From Acinetobacter lwoffii (GTDB lineage: Bacteria; Pseudomonadota; Gammaproteobacteria; Pseudomonadales; Moraxellaceae): DNA of 24,381 nt. Of the stretch, positions 1 to 7,426 are shown in pieces. Both the position numbers and the translations under genes were made by a program. Under the pieces are notes generated by a model. That model was not told where the DNA came from and searched no databases. It saw nothing but the letters and a program-made list of their open reading frames with translations. Location: contig NZ_DCLL01000046.1 of NCBI RefSeq assembly GCF_002321025.1, forward strand, positions 1-24,381, written 5' to 3'. Numbering within the stretch: the stretch's first letter is position 1; each line of letters starts with the position of its first letter.

Positions 1-378
1 CTTCATGCCTGTAGAGTCTACGAGTAGATGCAGCCCATCGCTACTTTTTTGGTAGCTGATTGCAATATCAATATGCTTTTGTCTTCTACAAAGCGTACTG
101 TAATCTGGTGCGGTCCAATTTAATCCGCAAAGTTTAATCAGACTTTGCACAAAGCCAGTGACCATACGTAAAGATAGACGGAATAAGGATTTAATCATTA
201 AGCAGCATTGGATAGCTGCGTCGGAGTAGGTTTGATTTCGCCCTTGTTTGCCTTTTGATGGAGCATACCATTGCGTAGCAGGATCAAACCAAATGGCAAT
301 ATTTCCGCGACTCATGAGTGCTCGGTTATATGCGGGCCAATTGGTTGTGCGGTAGATTTTGTGTGTAGGCTTCTTCAT
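1..378 (-). CDS. IS5-family transposase, N-terminal 126 residues (truncated by window edge)
   Basis: The frame stays open from an ATG at 378 to the window edge and begins MKKPTHKIYRTTNWPAYN. Around residues 28-60 there is a region with the motif IWFDPATQWYAP followed by GKQGRNQTYSDAAI. The segment KSLFRLSLRMVTGFVQSL follows, and the visible part ends in LLVDSTGMK, which contains the first Asp of the DDE catalytic triad (in VDSTG). These are typical of DUF4372/DDE_Tnp_1-type transposases of the IS5 family, as found widely in Acinetobacter. Later catalytic residues lie outside the window, so it cannot be said whether the gene is intact. No frameshift is seen in the part present. Confidence 0.88.
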   Translation of the reverse strand, partial: MKKPTHKIYRTTNWPAYNRALMSRGNIAIWFDPATQWYAPSKGKQGRNQTYSDAAIQCCLMIKSLFRLSLRMVTGFVQSLIKLCGLNWTAPDYSTLCRRQKHIDIAISYQKSSDGLHLLVDSTGMK

Positions 379-432
379 TTGAAAATTATATCGCTGAAAA
401 AGCCTTTACAGATAGGTTTGTGCAACAAAGCC
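1..432 (-). mobile_element. Right-hand part of an IS5-family insertion sequence
   Basis: This is the end of an insertion sequence cut off by the left edge of the window. It contains the 5' part of a leftward transposase gene (1-378) and about 54 bp of untranslated end. The probable terminal inverted repeat is at roughly 411-432. Read on the minus strand it begins GGCTTTGTTGCACAAA, which resembles the GGCTTTGTTG ends of IS903/IS5-group elements. The boundary at 432 is inferred from that resemblance. The other end and the target duplication cannot be seen. The element sits just beyond the terminator of the metallo-hydrolase gene, so it does not appear to break a gene on this side. Confidence 0.8.
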
Positions 433-438
433 GAATAA

Positions 439-472
439 AAATAAAAGACCAAACTATATTGGTCTTTTATTT
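439..472 (-). terminator. Rho-independent terminator after the metallo-hydrolase gene (probably bidirectional)
   Basis: A perfect 14-bp inverted repeat (439-452 with 459-472) encloses a 6-nt loop. Its outer end is A-rich on one side and T-rich on the other, so it can form a hairpin followed by U residues in either direction. It starts 7 bases past the metallo-hydrolase stop codon and lies 7 bp from the inferred IS end. Confidence 0.85.
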
Positions 473-478
473 ACGCTT

Positions 479-1123
479 TTAACCCGCTTTACCTGCAACA
501 AAAGGATTATGCTGCTTTTCAAAACCAATGGTGCTAATCGGACCATGTCCTGAAATGAATTGGGTTTCATCTGGCAGGCTGAAACATTCTCGCTGAATTG
601 AATCTAAGAGCTGTTGATGGTTGCCACGCGGGAAATCAGTCCGGCCAATCGAGCCTTTAAACAATACATCCCCTGTCCATAACAAGTCATAATTTTTGTT
701 ATAGAACATCACATGACCCGGCGTATGGCCTGGAGCAAAACGTACTTCAAATTCTTCATTGCCAAGTGTGAGCACTTCACCGCCTTCCAGCCACTGGGTC
801 ACTTCGACTTTTTCCGGGATCGGAAAGCCATAACGTGCAGAAACTTCCTGAATCATGTCGAGCCAGAATGCATCTTCCTTATGTGGTCCGATTACTGGGA
901 CATTCCAAGCCTTTTTTAATGCACCCACCGCACCCGCATGATCCAGATGACCATGAGTGAGCCACAAGGCTTTAACCGTTAAACCCAGCGCTTCAACTTC
1001 AGCTTTCAGTTTTTCAGGTTCGCCCCCTGCATCAATCAAAATGGCTTCTTTAGTATCCATATCCCAAACGATGGAACAGTTTTGCTGAAATGCAGTAACT
1101 GGAACAATTTTGACTTGTAACAT
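479..1123 (-). CDS. MBL-fold metallo-hydrolase, glyoxalase II-like (YcbL type)
   Basis: This is a 214-residue metallo-beta-lactamase-fold hydrolase, probably a cytosolic thioester hydrolase of the glyoxalase II/YcbL group. The zinc-binding motif THGHLDH has H57, H59, D61 and H62. Further metal ligands lie in GHTPGH, in TGDVLF and in the C-terminal SGHGP. The length matches YcbL-type proteins (about 215 aa) and lacks the C-terminal domain of full glyoxalase II (GloB). I start at the ATG at 1123, preceded by GAGG about 11 nt upstream, because the family begins close to MLQVKIVPVTAFQQNC. A TTG 11 codons earlier would overlap hemH. It lies 22 bp downstream of hemH and is probably co-transcribed. 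The physiological substrate cannot be read from the sequence. Confidence 0.92.
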   Translation of the reverse strand: MLQVKIVPVTAFQQNCSIVWDMDTKEAILIDAGGEPEKLKAEVEALGLTVKALWLTHGHLDHAGAVGALKKAWNVPVIGPHKEDAFWLDMIQEVSARYGFPIPEKVEVTQWLEGGEVLTLGNEEFEVRFAPGHTPGHVMFYNKNYDLLWTGDVLFKGSIGRTDFPRGNHQQLLDSIQRECFSLPDETQFISGHGPISTIGFEKQHNPFVAGKAG

Positions 1124-1145
1124 GGATTGAAAAACCTCGGGCAAG

Positions 1146-2159
1146 TTAATGGGCAAGTGTCTGTGTCAATGCATCCAGATTAGCCTGAAGCAGACTATTG
1201 AGCAATCGCAAATGATCTTCACGGCTATTTAAAGCAGGAATATAGCGATAGCTTTCACCGCCGAGTGCTTTAAATGTCTCGGCATTTTCGATTGCCAGCT
1301 CTTCAAGCGTTTCCAGACAGTCCGCGGAAAATGCCGGACTCATCACCTGAATTGATTTCACCCCTTGCTTGGCCCAATCTTCGAGCAAAACATCGGTATA
1401 GGGCTTGATCCACTCCTGTTTGCCAAACCGCGACTGAAAGCTGATCGCATATTGATCTTCATTTAAACCTAGTGCTTCCGCCACCAATTTACCCGTGATG
1501 CGGCAACGGTCGGCATAAGGATCGCCTTTATCAGCATAGGGCTGTGGAATACCGTGGAAAGACATTAACAATTTCTCTGGTTGACCATGAATTGCCTGAT
1601 AGTCACGTACACTTTGAGCCAGCGACTGGATAAATAAAGGATGTTGATAATAATCCCGGATCACTGTCAAACCGGGTAAATTGCGCTGTTTCACCACCCA
1701 CTTCGCCACTGCATCGTATAGAGGTGCGGTCGACGTGGCAGAATATTGTGGAAACAAAGGAAATAGAATCACGTGTTCCTGTGGCTGCGCGGAGACCTGT
1801 GCCAAGACATCCTGAATATTCGGATTGCCATAGGTCATGGCAGGTACCACATTCAGCTCAAACTGCGGATAAAGCTGGGTTAAATGGGTCTTAACTGCTG
1901 CGACCTGCTCAAACAGAATTTCACGCATCGGCGAATCCTGCCCCCATACTTGCGCATAGGCCTGTGATACTCGCTTTGGACGGAAGGGCAAAATGAATAA
2001 GCGCAGAATGATTTGCCAGATCGGTTTGGGAATTTCAATCACACGCTGATCAGATAAAAACTGCTTGAGGAAACGGCGTACCGCTGGAATCGTAGGCTCA
2101 TCTGGTGTGCCCAAGTTTGCCAATATAATCGTCACTTTCGCTTTAGCAGGAGAATACAT
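1146..2159 (-). CDS. hemH: Ferrochelatase
   Basis: Ferrochelatase inserts ferrous iron into protoporphyrin IX, the last step of protoheme synthesis, at the cytosolic side of the inner membrane. The 337-residue product has the family hallmarks. The N-terminus contains ILANLGTPDEP. The motif MSFHGIPQ carries the metal/porphyrin-binding histidine H202, and PAFSADCLETLEEL carries the conserved glutamate E283; these correspond to H194 and E275 of the E. coli enzyme. Length is normal (E. coli 320 aa). No iron-sulfur cysteine cluster is evident at the C-terminus. The start at ATG 2159 is 65 bp from the DUF4062 stop. The ribosome binding site is weak, so translation may depend on the upstream gene or on a separate promoter in that gap. 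Confidence 0.97.
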   Translation of the reverse strand: MYSPAKAKVTIILANLGTPDEPTIPAVRRFLKQFLSDQRVIEIPKPIWQIILRLFILPFRPKRVSQAYAQVWGQDSPMREILFEQVAAVKTHLTQLYPQFELNVVPAMTYGNPNIQDVLAQVSAQPQEHVILFPLFPQYSATSTAPLYDAVAKWVVKQRNLPGLTVIRDYYQHPLFIQSLAQSVRDYQAIHGQPEKLLMSFHGIPQPYADKGDPYADRCRITGKLVAEALGLNEDQYAISFQSRFGKQEWIKPYTDVLLEDWAKQGVKSIQVMSPAFSADCLETLEELAIENAETFKALGGESYRYIPALNSREDHLRLLNSLLQANLDALTQTLAH

Positions 2160-2224
2160 TCAGTTCGTCCGTCAGGATATCAACCCCTGTACTTTAACAG
2201 CTTTTTATTTATTCTCTCTATGGA

Positions 2225-3253
2225 TTAATACGCTGACTTATATTGAAAAGTGCGATCTAAATCCAGCAAGCTACTGTCCAGCAACTTTTGCGCTTTTGGC
2301 GTGATCTGCCACAGCATGCGCTGTCGGTCATCACGACCGGATGGCACAATCCAGTCATTCTGGCGCATTTGAATTTTTAAACTATGCAAGGCACGGATAT
2401 TCATCTGGGCACGCGCCACTGCATGCGCTCGCGGCATCTGCACCCGCGCATCCTGCAGACCGGTTTCATTCAGATATTCATTCATGCGCTTCGAGAAAAA
2501 CTCTTCTGGAGTCGGATTGACAAAGGTTGAACCCAGCAACGCCAACAATTGTGCCCAAGTCAGTTTTTTCTGAACTTTGATTTCCTTGAAGTTACCATCC
2601 TGATAAGCATGCATCCGGTATTCAAAAGAAAAAACTTCATGCATCGCCACTTTGGGTAAACTCAGGAATGGATCGACTTCCGCAGTTCCGCCATCACGTT
2701 CCAGTTGAGCCACTTTGGCTTTCAGCTGGTCAATCTCGTCATGCAGCGCCTGGGTATTTTGCGGACGCACCCAGCCGGTCACCGGATAGCGCTCCAGCAT
2801 TTGTGGCATGTTAAAACGCACTGCCATTTCCAGATCGCGCAGGCTACGGTAAGTAAAAACCTGATCCACTTCCTGCTGTAACAGTTGACGGAATTCCTTG
2901 AATTTTGCCTGTAATTCCGGTTTGGCATCATGCAATGCACTTTCACGTGATGCCGGATCATCATGCATAAACACAATAATCGGTTTTTGCTTGGTCACTG
3001 CATAAATATATTCGAGATGCATATAGCCGACACCCGATACCGACTGCTCCCCATACTGGCTGCCCAGCAGAATCACGACATAATCACAGTCATCAATCTG
3101 GCGGCGTGCAAATGCAGTATTCAGCGGTGTACGCTGTTCCAGTCCCCACGAGAAAAACCCCATTCCTACCAGTGTTTGAGACAGAATGATACGCTCTGGT
3201 TGCATTTCTGCCCCAGAGGTTGAGATGAACACTTGGTACCGTTTATCCAGCAT
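2225..3253 (-). CDS. DUF4062 domain protein (TIR-like N-terminal domain, coiled coil, unknown C-terminal domain)
   Basis: The product has 342 residues. Residues 5-95 match the DUF4062 pattern: RYQVFISTSG, an early helix with a conserved Glu-Arg (QPERIILSQTL), the aspartate-rich RRQIDDCDYVVILLGSQYG, then MHLEYIYAVTKQKPIIVFMHDD. DUF4062 is related to TIR/nucleoside deoxyribosyltransferase-like folds, and in other proteins it is often the sensor or effector end of larger signalling or conflict proteins. Residues about 165-190 look like a short coiled coil. Residues 195-342 are basic and end in a possible winged-helix-like segment (MLWQITPKAQKLLDSS). No membrane segment is seen. The start has a good site (AGAGGA, about 6 nt upstream). 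It lies between murI and hemH on the same strand. Function is unknown; the domain call is firm, any enzymatic role is inference. Confidence 0.85.
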   Translation of the reverse strand: MLDKRYQVFISTSGAEMQPERIILSQTLVGMGFFSWGLEQRTPLNTAFARRQIDDCDYVVILLGSQYGEQSVSGVGYMHLEYIYAVTKQKPIIVFMHDDPASRESALHDAKPELQAKFKEFRQLLQQEVDQVFTYRSLRDLEMAVRFNMPQMLERYPVTGWVRPQNTQALHDEIDQLKAKVAQLERDGGTAEVDPFLSLPKVAMHEVFSFEYRMHAYQDGNFKEIKVQKKLTWAQLLALLGSTFVNPTPEEFFSKRMNEYLNETGLQDARVQMPRAHAVARAQMNIRALHSLKIQMRQNDWIVPSGRDDRQRMLWQITPKAQKLLDSSLLDLDRTFQYKSAY

Positions 3254-3277
3254 GGGCTATCCTCTTCTCCTGTACAT

Positions 3278-3316
3278 TTGGGTAAAAAATGCATCATCAC
3301 ATGCTTCTTTACCCAA
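3278..3316 (-). repeat. Inverted repeat in the leader of the DUF4062 gene
   Basis: TTGGGTAAA at 3278-3286 is repeated inverted at 3308-3316, with an inner GCAT/ATGC pairing that extends the hairpin. It lies between the murI stop and the DUF4062 start, without a clear U-run, so it could be a weak terminator, an mRNA-processing structure or an operator. Confidence 0.45.
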
Positions 3317-3369
3317 TATGGCCACCCCAAAATCAAAATATCTTTCTTCTTAAATTATAAAAATGAGTT

Positions 3370-4242
3370 TTAGACTGCACTCATATTACTGACCTGCCAT
3401 TTTAAATCGGCCGGAATCAGGTGCTGCAAAATCGGTCGGAGCTGTTCAGCATTCTGCCCACTCACCACCAATTCAATTTTCACGCTTTCTTTAGACTCTT
3501 GCTCAAATAATAACCCATTTTTAATTAAAATTCGGGCCGTTTGTCTTGCAACCGCGAATCCTGAGTCAATTAATGTCAGCTTTTGACCAAAAATATACTG
3601 AATTGACGATTTTAGGAAGGGGTAATGTGTACATCCAAGCACTAAATAATCAGCACCCTGATCTACAACTGGTTGTAAAATCTCTTTTAATGTCTGCAAA
3701 CAGGCTGCACTCATCTGCTCGCCAGCCTCAACAAAAGGCACCAGATCCAGACTGGTCACAGGCAGGACTTTGACTTGAGCCGGTTCGGCAAAACGGGAAA
3801 TCACATCTTTAATCAGCTGGCCGCGGAAGGTCGCGGGCGTGGCCAATACCGCCACAGTTTTCGACTGGGTATTCAGGACTGCCGGTTTAAGTGCAGGTAC
3901 TAAACCGATAATCGGGAAGTTTTCACCATAATAGTCACGCAAATAATCCAGACTAAAAGCGGAAGCGGTATTACACGCCACCACCGCAACTTTACAACCT
4001 TGACGATAAAGCCATTCAATCGCCTGAGCCGTCAGGGCACGAATTTCCTGATCATCTCTCGGGCCATAAGGCACATGCGCAGTATCCGCATAATAGACAA
4101 AGCGCTCATTAGGCAAATGGCGGGCAATTTCCAGGGCGACTGACAAGCCGCCTACGCCTGAGTCAAAAATGCCAATAGGCGCATCTGCCGTGGCATTGGG
4201 CATCGGGTCTAATAACTGGGAAATTGGTTGAATAGCGCTCAT
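3370..4242 (-). CDS. murI: Glutamate racemase
   Basis: Glutamate racemase interconverts L- and D-glutamate in the cytoplasm and supplies D-Glu for peptidoglycan precursors. The 290-residue product shows GIFDSGVGGLSV (D27, S28), YYADTAHVPYG, VVACNTASAF with catalytic Cys90, and LVLGCTHYPFL with the second catalytic Cys204. Both catalytic thiols are therefore present. I start at ATG 4242 (MSAIQPISQ). A TTG at 4281 would add 13 residues but has no merit over an ATG, and a third candidate is ATG 4203; none has a strong Shine-Dalgarno sequence. DUF1285 ends 48 bp upstream on the same strand, so the two are probably co-transcribed. The N-terminal tail of about 20 residues before the fold is somewhat longer than in many MurI proteins. 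Confidence 0.96.
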   Translation of the reverse strand: MSAIQPISQLLDPMPNATADAPIGIFDSGVGGLSVALEIARHLPNERFVYYADTAHVPYGPRDDQEIRALTAQAIEWLYRQGCKVAVVACNTASAFSLDYLRDYYGENFPIIGLVPALKPAVLNTQSKTVAVLATPATFRGQLIKDVISRFAEPAQVKVLPVTSLDLVPFVEAGEQMSAACLQTLKEILQPVVDQGADYLVLGCTHYPFLKSSIQYIFGQKLTLIDSGFAVARQTARILIKNGLLFEQESKESVKIELVVSGQNAEQLRPILQHLIPADLKWQVSNMSAV

Positions 4243-4290
4243 AACGTTGCAGGTAGCTTGTTTGAAATTTCTAGCGATCAAGCTTAAACC

Positions 4291-4902
4291 TCAGGTGCTC
4301 AAATGCAAGTCTAAATCACCACTTTTCAAACTTAAAACGGTTTCGCCTGCCGGATTTTCATCAAGCTCTCCCATCTCGACCAGATGTAAAAATGCCGCAC
4401 GCTGAATCAGGGCATTAATCCCAAAACGCACATGCACATAAGGCCGCAACTCACCTTTGTATTCACGCATAAAGATTGGATGTTCAGCATCAACAACAAT
4501 CAGGTCTTGCGTGGTCGTGCCCAGTTGCAGATAAATCCTTCCATTAATTTCAACCTGATCGACCTGATTGACAAATAAAGGTTCATCTTCAACTTCAATT
4601 TCAATCATTTCTACCGGTGTTTTTAGATAGAATTTATCGTTTTCTTTCCAGAGTACCGTTGCAAACAGGTCAATCATAGGCTGACGCTTGATCAATTGAC
4701 CTTCGTGCCACCATTCGCCGTTGGCTAAAACCTTCAGATCCATGACGCCACAATGCTTTGGCTGCCATTGCTCCAAAGGGAGAATTGACCTTTTGTGACT
4801 GCCCTGTGCATCTTTTAAGTATTGTGCGATATCCATTAAATTTTTATCATCGGGATAAGTTACTTTTTTCGTCGGATTTGTGCTGGGTACTGGCTTATCC
4901 AT
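4291..4902 (-). CDS. DUF1285 family protein
   Basis: This 203-residue soluble protein matches the DUF1285 family (PF06938), seen as conserved single-copy genes in many proteobacteria; its function is unknown. Recognisable parts are CGVMDLKVLANGEWWHEGQLIKR (about residues 50-70), the strand-rich LKTPVEMIEIEVEDEPLFV, and GELRPYVHVRFGINALIQRAAFLHLVEMGE near the C-terminus. Cysteine is rare and no catalytic motif is obvious. I begin at ATG 4902 (MDKPVPST), with AAGG about 9 nt upstream. The frame stays open to 5181, but the extra 93 codons read through the divergent etfD promoter and the start of etfD and give an unconvincing sequence. It is the first gene of the leftward group continuing to murI. 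Confidence 0.88.
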   Translation of the reverse strand: MDKPVPSTNPTKKVTYPDDKNLMDIAQYLKDAQGSHKRSILPLEQWQPKHCGVMDLKVLANGEWWHEGQLIKRQPMIDLFATVLWKENDKFYLKTPVEMIEIEVEDEPLFVNQVDQVEINGRIYLQLGTTTQDLIVVDAEHPIFMREYKGELRPYVHVRFGINALIQRAAFLHLVEMGELDENPAGETVLSLKSGDLDLHLST

Positions 4903-4927
4903 AAAAGAAGACCTTAATGACGGAAAA

Positions 4928-4933
4928 ATAATA
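4928..4933 (-). promoter_or_regulatory. Possible -10 box for the DUF1285-murI transcript
   Basis: Read on the minus strand the hexamer is TATTAT (5 of 6 matches to TATAAT), about 25 nt before the DUF1285 start codon. No good -35 hexamer is found at 16-18 nt, and that interval contains the palindrome at 4936-4955. Confidence 0.35.
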
Positions 4934-4935
4934 TG

Positions 4936-4955
4936 TTTCAGCCAATTGGCTAAAA
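4936..4955. promoter_or_regulatory. Palindromic operator candidate between DUF1285 and etfD
   Basis: A perfect 12-bp palindrome, AGCCAATTGGCT, at 4940-4951 is extended by TTT and AAA on the two sides with one mismatched pair between. It overlaps the predicted -35 box of the etfD promoter and lies upstream of the DUF1285 -10 candidate. This placement suits a dimeric repressor or activator. The cognate regulator is not known. Confidence 0.5.
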
Positions 4956-4974
4956 CCGGCTTTAAAACTATACT
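4946..4974 (+). promoter_or_regulatory. Probable sigma-70 promoter of etfD
   Basis: TTGGCT at 4946-4951 and TATACT at 4969-4974 are separated by 17 bp. This predicts a transcript start near 4981 and a leader of about 108 nt before the etfD ATG. Confidence 0.55.
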
Positions 4975-5039
4975 AGCCCAGATTATCAAAGACACCAGCA
5001 TTTTTGTGTCTAGGAACCAAGAACACTTATGGCAGCACC

Positions 5040-5059
5040 CAACCATCCGGTTATGGTTG
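5040..5059 (+). other. Leader hairpin upstream of etfD
   Basis: CAACCAT (5040-5046) and ATGGTTG (5053-5059) form a 7-bp stem with a 6-nt loop, ending 17 nt before the GAGGAG ribosome binding site (5077-5082). It may stabilise the mRNA or modulate initiation; no riboswitch class is recognised. Confidence 0.4.
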
Positions 5060-5088
5060 CCACCGAATAGTAATATGAGGAGTCCTAC

Positions 5089-6801
5089 ATGGAACACATC
5101 GAACGTGAATCGATGGAGTTTGACGTCGTCATCGTAGGCGCAGGCCCTGCGGGTCTTTCTGCTGCGATCAAAATCCGTCAACTTGCAATTGAAAACAACT
5201 TAAACGATTTGTCCGTTTGTGTCGTAGAAAAAGGCTCCGAAGTCGGTGCACATATTCTGTCTGGTGCGGTACTTGAACCGCGTGCCATGAACGAGCTGTT
5301 CCCGGACTGGAAAGAACAGGGTGCCCCGCTGAATGTCCCGGTGACTGAAGATAAAACCTTCTTCCTGCTGTCAGATGAAAAATCACAGGAAGCACCGCAC
5401 TGGATGGTACCTAAAACCATGCACAATGATGGCAACTATGTCATTTCACTGGGCAACGTGGTGCGCTGGTTAGGCCAGAAAGCCGAAGAACTGGAAGTGT
5501 CGATCTTCCCGGGCTTCGCAGCCTCTGAGATTCTTTACCATGAAGATGGTAGCGTAAAAGGCATCCAAACCGGTGATATGGGTATTGGTAAAGATGGTGA
5601 ACCGACACATAACTTTACCCCGGGCTATGAATTACATGCCAAATACACGTTATTTGCTGAAGGTTGCCGCGGTCACTTAGGTAAGCGTTTAATCCAGAAG
5701 TTCAACCTGGACAAGGACGCTGATCCGCAACACTACGGTATCGGCATTAAAGAGTTGTGGGAAATCGATCCTGCCAAGCACAAACCGGGTCTGGTGATGC
5801 ATGGTGCCGGTTGGCCACTTTCTGAAACCGGTTCTTCAGGTGGCTGGTGGTTGTACCATGCCGATAACAACCAGGTGACCTTGGGCATGATCGTGGATCT
5901 GTCTTACACCAACCCGCATATGTATCCCTTCATGGAAATGCAGCGCTGGAAAACCCATCCATTGATCAAGCAGTATCTGGAAGGTGGTAAGCGTATTTCT
6001 TATGGTGCGCGTGCTGTGACCAAAGGTGGTTTTAACTCACTACCAAAATTCACCTTCCCGGGTGGCTCTTTAATTGGTGATGATGCAGGCTTCCTGAACT
6101 TTGCCAAGATCAAAGGCTCACATACGGCGATGAAATCCGGCATGCTCTGCGGTGAAGCGGTGTTTGAAGCGATTGCTGCCGGTGTAGAAAAAGGCGGTGA
6201 TCTGGCGGTGGCACGTGTTGTAGAGGGTGAAGATTTCTTTGTCAAAGAACTGACTGCGTATACCGACAAGTTTAACAACAGCTGGCTAAAAGAAGAACTC
6301 TATAACTCGCGTAACTTTGGTCCGGCAATGCACAAGTTCGGTCAATGGATCGGGGGTGCCTTTAACTTTATCGACCAGAACGTGTTTAAAGTGCCGTTCA
6401 CCCTGCACGATCTGGTTCAAGATCATGCTGCGTTAAAAACCCAGGCAGCTGAAAGTTTCAAGCCGACCTATCCAAAACCGGATGGCAAGCTGACTTTTGA
6501 CCGTTTGTCTTCGGTGTTTGTATCGAACACGGTCCATGAAGAAAACCAGCCAGCACATTTGAAACTGACCGATGCTTCAATTCCGGTGGAAGTAAATCTA
6601 CCGAAATGGGATGAGCCTGCACAGCGTTACTGCCCGGCGGGTGTCTATGAAATCATGGAAAATAATGACGGTTCAAAACGCTTCCAGATCAATGCAGCCA
6701 ACTGTGTGCACTGCAAGACCTGTGACATCAAGGATCCGTCCCAGAACATCACATGGGTAACACCGGAAGGTGGTGGTGGTCCAAATTACCCGAATATGTA
6801 A
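5089..6801 (+). CDS. etfD: Electron transfer flavoprotein-ubiquinone oxidoreductase
   Basis: ETF-QO passes electrons from reduced electron-transfer flavoprotein (fed by acyl-CoA and related dehydrogenases) to ubiquinone at the inner membrane. The 570-residue length is typical. The N-terminus has the FAD-binding VVIVGAGPAGLSAAI (GxGxxG at 17-22) and the flavoprotein motif GAHILSGAVLEPRA. The middle has GGWWLYHADNNQVTLGM and GDDAGFLN. The C-terminal ferredoxin-like part supplies the four ligands of the 4Fe-4S cluster: C515 (in CPAGVYE), C539, C542 and C545 (in CVHCKTCD). The start at 5089 has GAGGAG six nt upstream. The etfAB genes are not nearby, so this is a stand-alone unit with its own promoter and terminator. 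The gene is also called etfQO or fixC-like in some annotations. Confidence 0.97.
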   Translation: MEHIERESMEFDVVIVGAGPAGLSAAIKIRQLAIENNLNDLSVCVVEKGSEVGAHILSGAVLEPRAMNELFPDWKEQGAPLNVPVTEDKTFFLLSDEKSQEAPHWMVPKTMHNDGNYVISLGNVVRWLGQKAEELEVSIFPGFAASEILYHEDGSVKGIQTGDMGIGKDGEPTHNFTPGYELHAKYTLFAEGCRGHLGKRLIQKFNLDKDADPQHYGIGIKELWEIDPAKHKPGLVMHGAGWPLSETGSSGGWWLYHADNNQVTLGMIVDLSYTNPHMYPFMEMQRWKTHPLIKQYLEGGKRISYGARAVTKGGFNSLPKFTFPGGSLIGDDAGFLNFAKIKGSHTAMKSGMLCGEAVFEAIAAGVEKGGDLAVARVVEGEDFFVKELTAYTDKFNNSWLKEELYNSRNFGPAMHKFGQWIGGAFNFIDQNVFKVPFTLHDLVQDHAALKTQAAESFKPTYPKPDGKLTFDRLSSVFVSNTVHEENQPAHLKLTDASIPVEVNLPKWDEPAQRYCPAGVYEIMENNDGSKRFQINAANCVHCKTCDIKDPSQNITWVTPEGGGGPNYPNM

Positions 6802-6818
6802 GGTAATCATCAGATAAA

Positions 6819-6848
6819 AAATAAACCCGCTTTTAAGTGGGTTTATTT
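6819..6848 (+). terminator. Terminator of etfD
   Basis: AAATAAACCCGC and GTGGGTTTATTT pair over 12 bp (with one G-T pair) around a 6-nt loop, 17 nt after the stop codon. The A/T flanks could allow use on both strands. Confidence 0.8.
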
Positions 6849-6964
6849 ATGGATAAATATTAATAATTTCAGTTCCTGTCCATTCATCTATTTAATTAAG
6901 CAGATTTTTGAAATTTTATTTTCTAAATAAGACAAATGTTTGAGCTCATCAGCCCTTGGTATTT

Positions 6965-7225
6965 TTAGCCACCTTTCTTCACTAAATAATGAAATTCTTT
7001 ATTGCCATTTTCATCCAGACGTTCTTCCTGCAAGAGCAACTCATGCCCCAAATGCATACAGAATTTTGGAATATCCCACGACGTTGAATTATCCGTGGCA
7101 AACACCTCAACTACATCACCTGCCTTTGATTTACGGATCGCCTGATGCAACATCATCACTGGCTCAGGACAACGCAAACCTCGGGTATTCAATTGCAGAC
7201 TTGGAATAATTTCAGTTGGGGACAT
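6965..7225 (-). CDS. tusA: TusA-family sulfurtransferase
   Basis: TusA-family proteins carry sulfur as a persulfide on one cysteine and hand it to partners, classically in the relay for 2-thiouridine in tRNA. The 86-residue product contains the signature LNTRGLRCPEPVMMLHQAIR with the active-site Cys19, in the same position as in E. coli TusA (81 aa). FATDNSTSWDIPKFCMHLGHELL completes the fold. I choose ATG 7225 (MSPTEIIPS). An ATG at 7264 would add 13 residues, but the sequence around it (GCTAAAAT) looks more like a -10 element than coding DNA. Neither start has a strong ribosome binding site. The gene is monocistronic and divergent from corC. TusD/C/B partners are not visible here, so a role other than tRNA thiolation remains possible. 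Confidence 0.93.
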   Translation of the reverse strand: MSPTEIIPSLQLNTRGLRCPEPVMMLHQAIRKSKAGDVVEVFATDNSTSWDIPKFCMHLGHELLLQEERLDENGNKEFHYLVKKGG

Positions 7226-7355
7226 CGATAGACTCAGGATGGAAAGACCGTCATATTTTAGCATAAAGCTGCGATTACATTGCTGCTTTGCATACGTGGC
7301 CAGTTTTAAAATCAGCGCTGACTCACGCGATCAAGACTGTGCATCATATTTACAA

Positions 7356-7383
7356 TAGACAAGCGTATTTTCTGCGGTATGAT
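7356..7383 (+). promoter_or_regulatory. Probable promoter of corC-lnt
   Basis: TAGACA (7356-7361) and TATGAT (7378-7383), each 5 of 6 to consensus, are 16 bp apart. The predicted start near 7390 gives a leader of about 37 nt before corC. Confidence 0.6.
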
Positions 7384-7426
7384 AAAACCACGTTTTTTTA
7401 GATATTAAGAGTCTTCAGGAAAAATC

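Noticed and set aside
1124..1156. Upstream extension of the metallo-hydrolase to a TTG start at 1156
   Set aside because: It overlaps the hemH end and adds 11 residues outside the conserved start; the ATG at 1123 has a GAGG upstream.
4243..4281. TTG start for murI
   Set aside because: Adds 13 residues with no better ribosome binding site than the ATG at 4242.
4903..5181. N-terminal extension of DUF1285 by 93 codons
   Set aside because: It reads across the etfD promoter, leader and start in antisense and has no family similarity; the ATG at 4902 fits the family.
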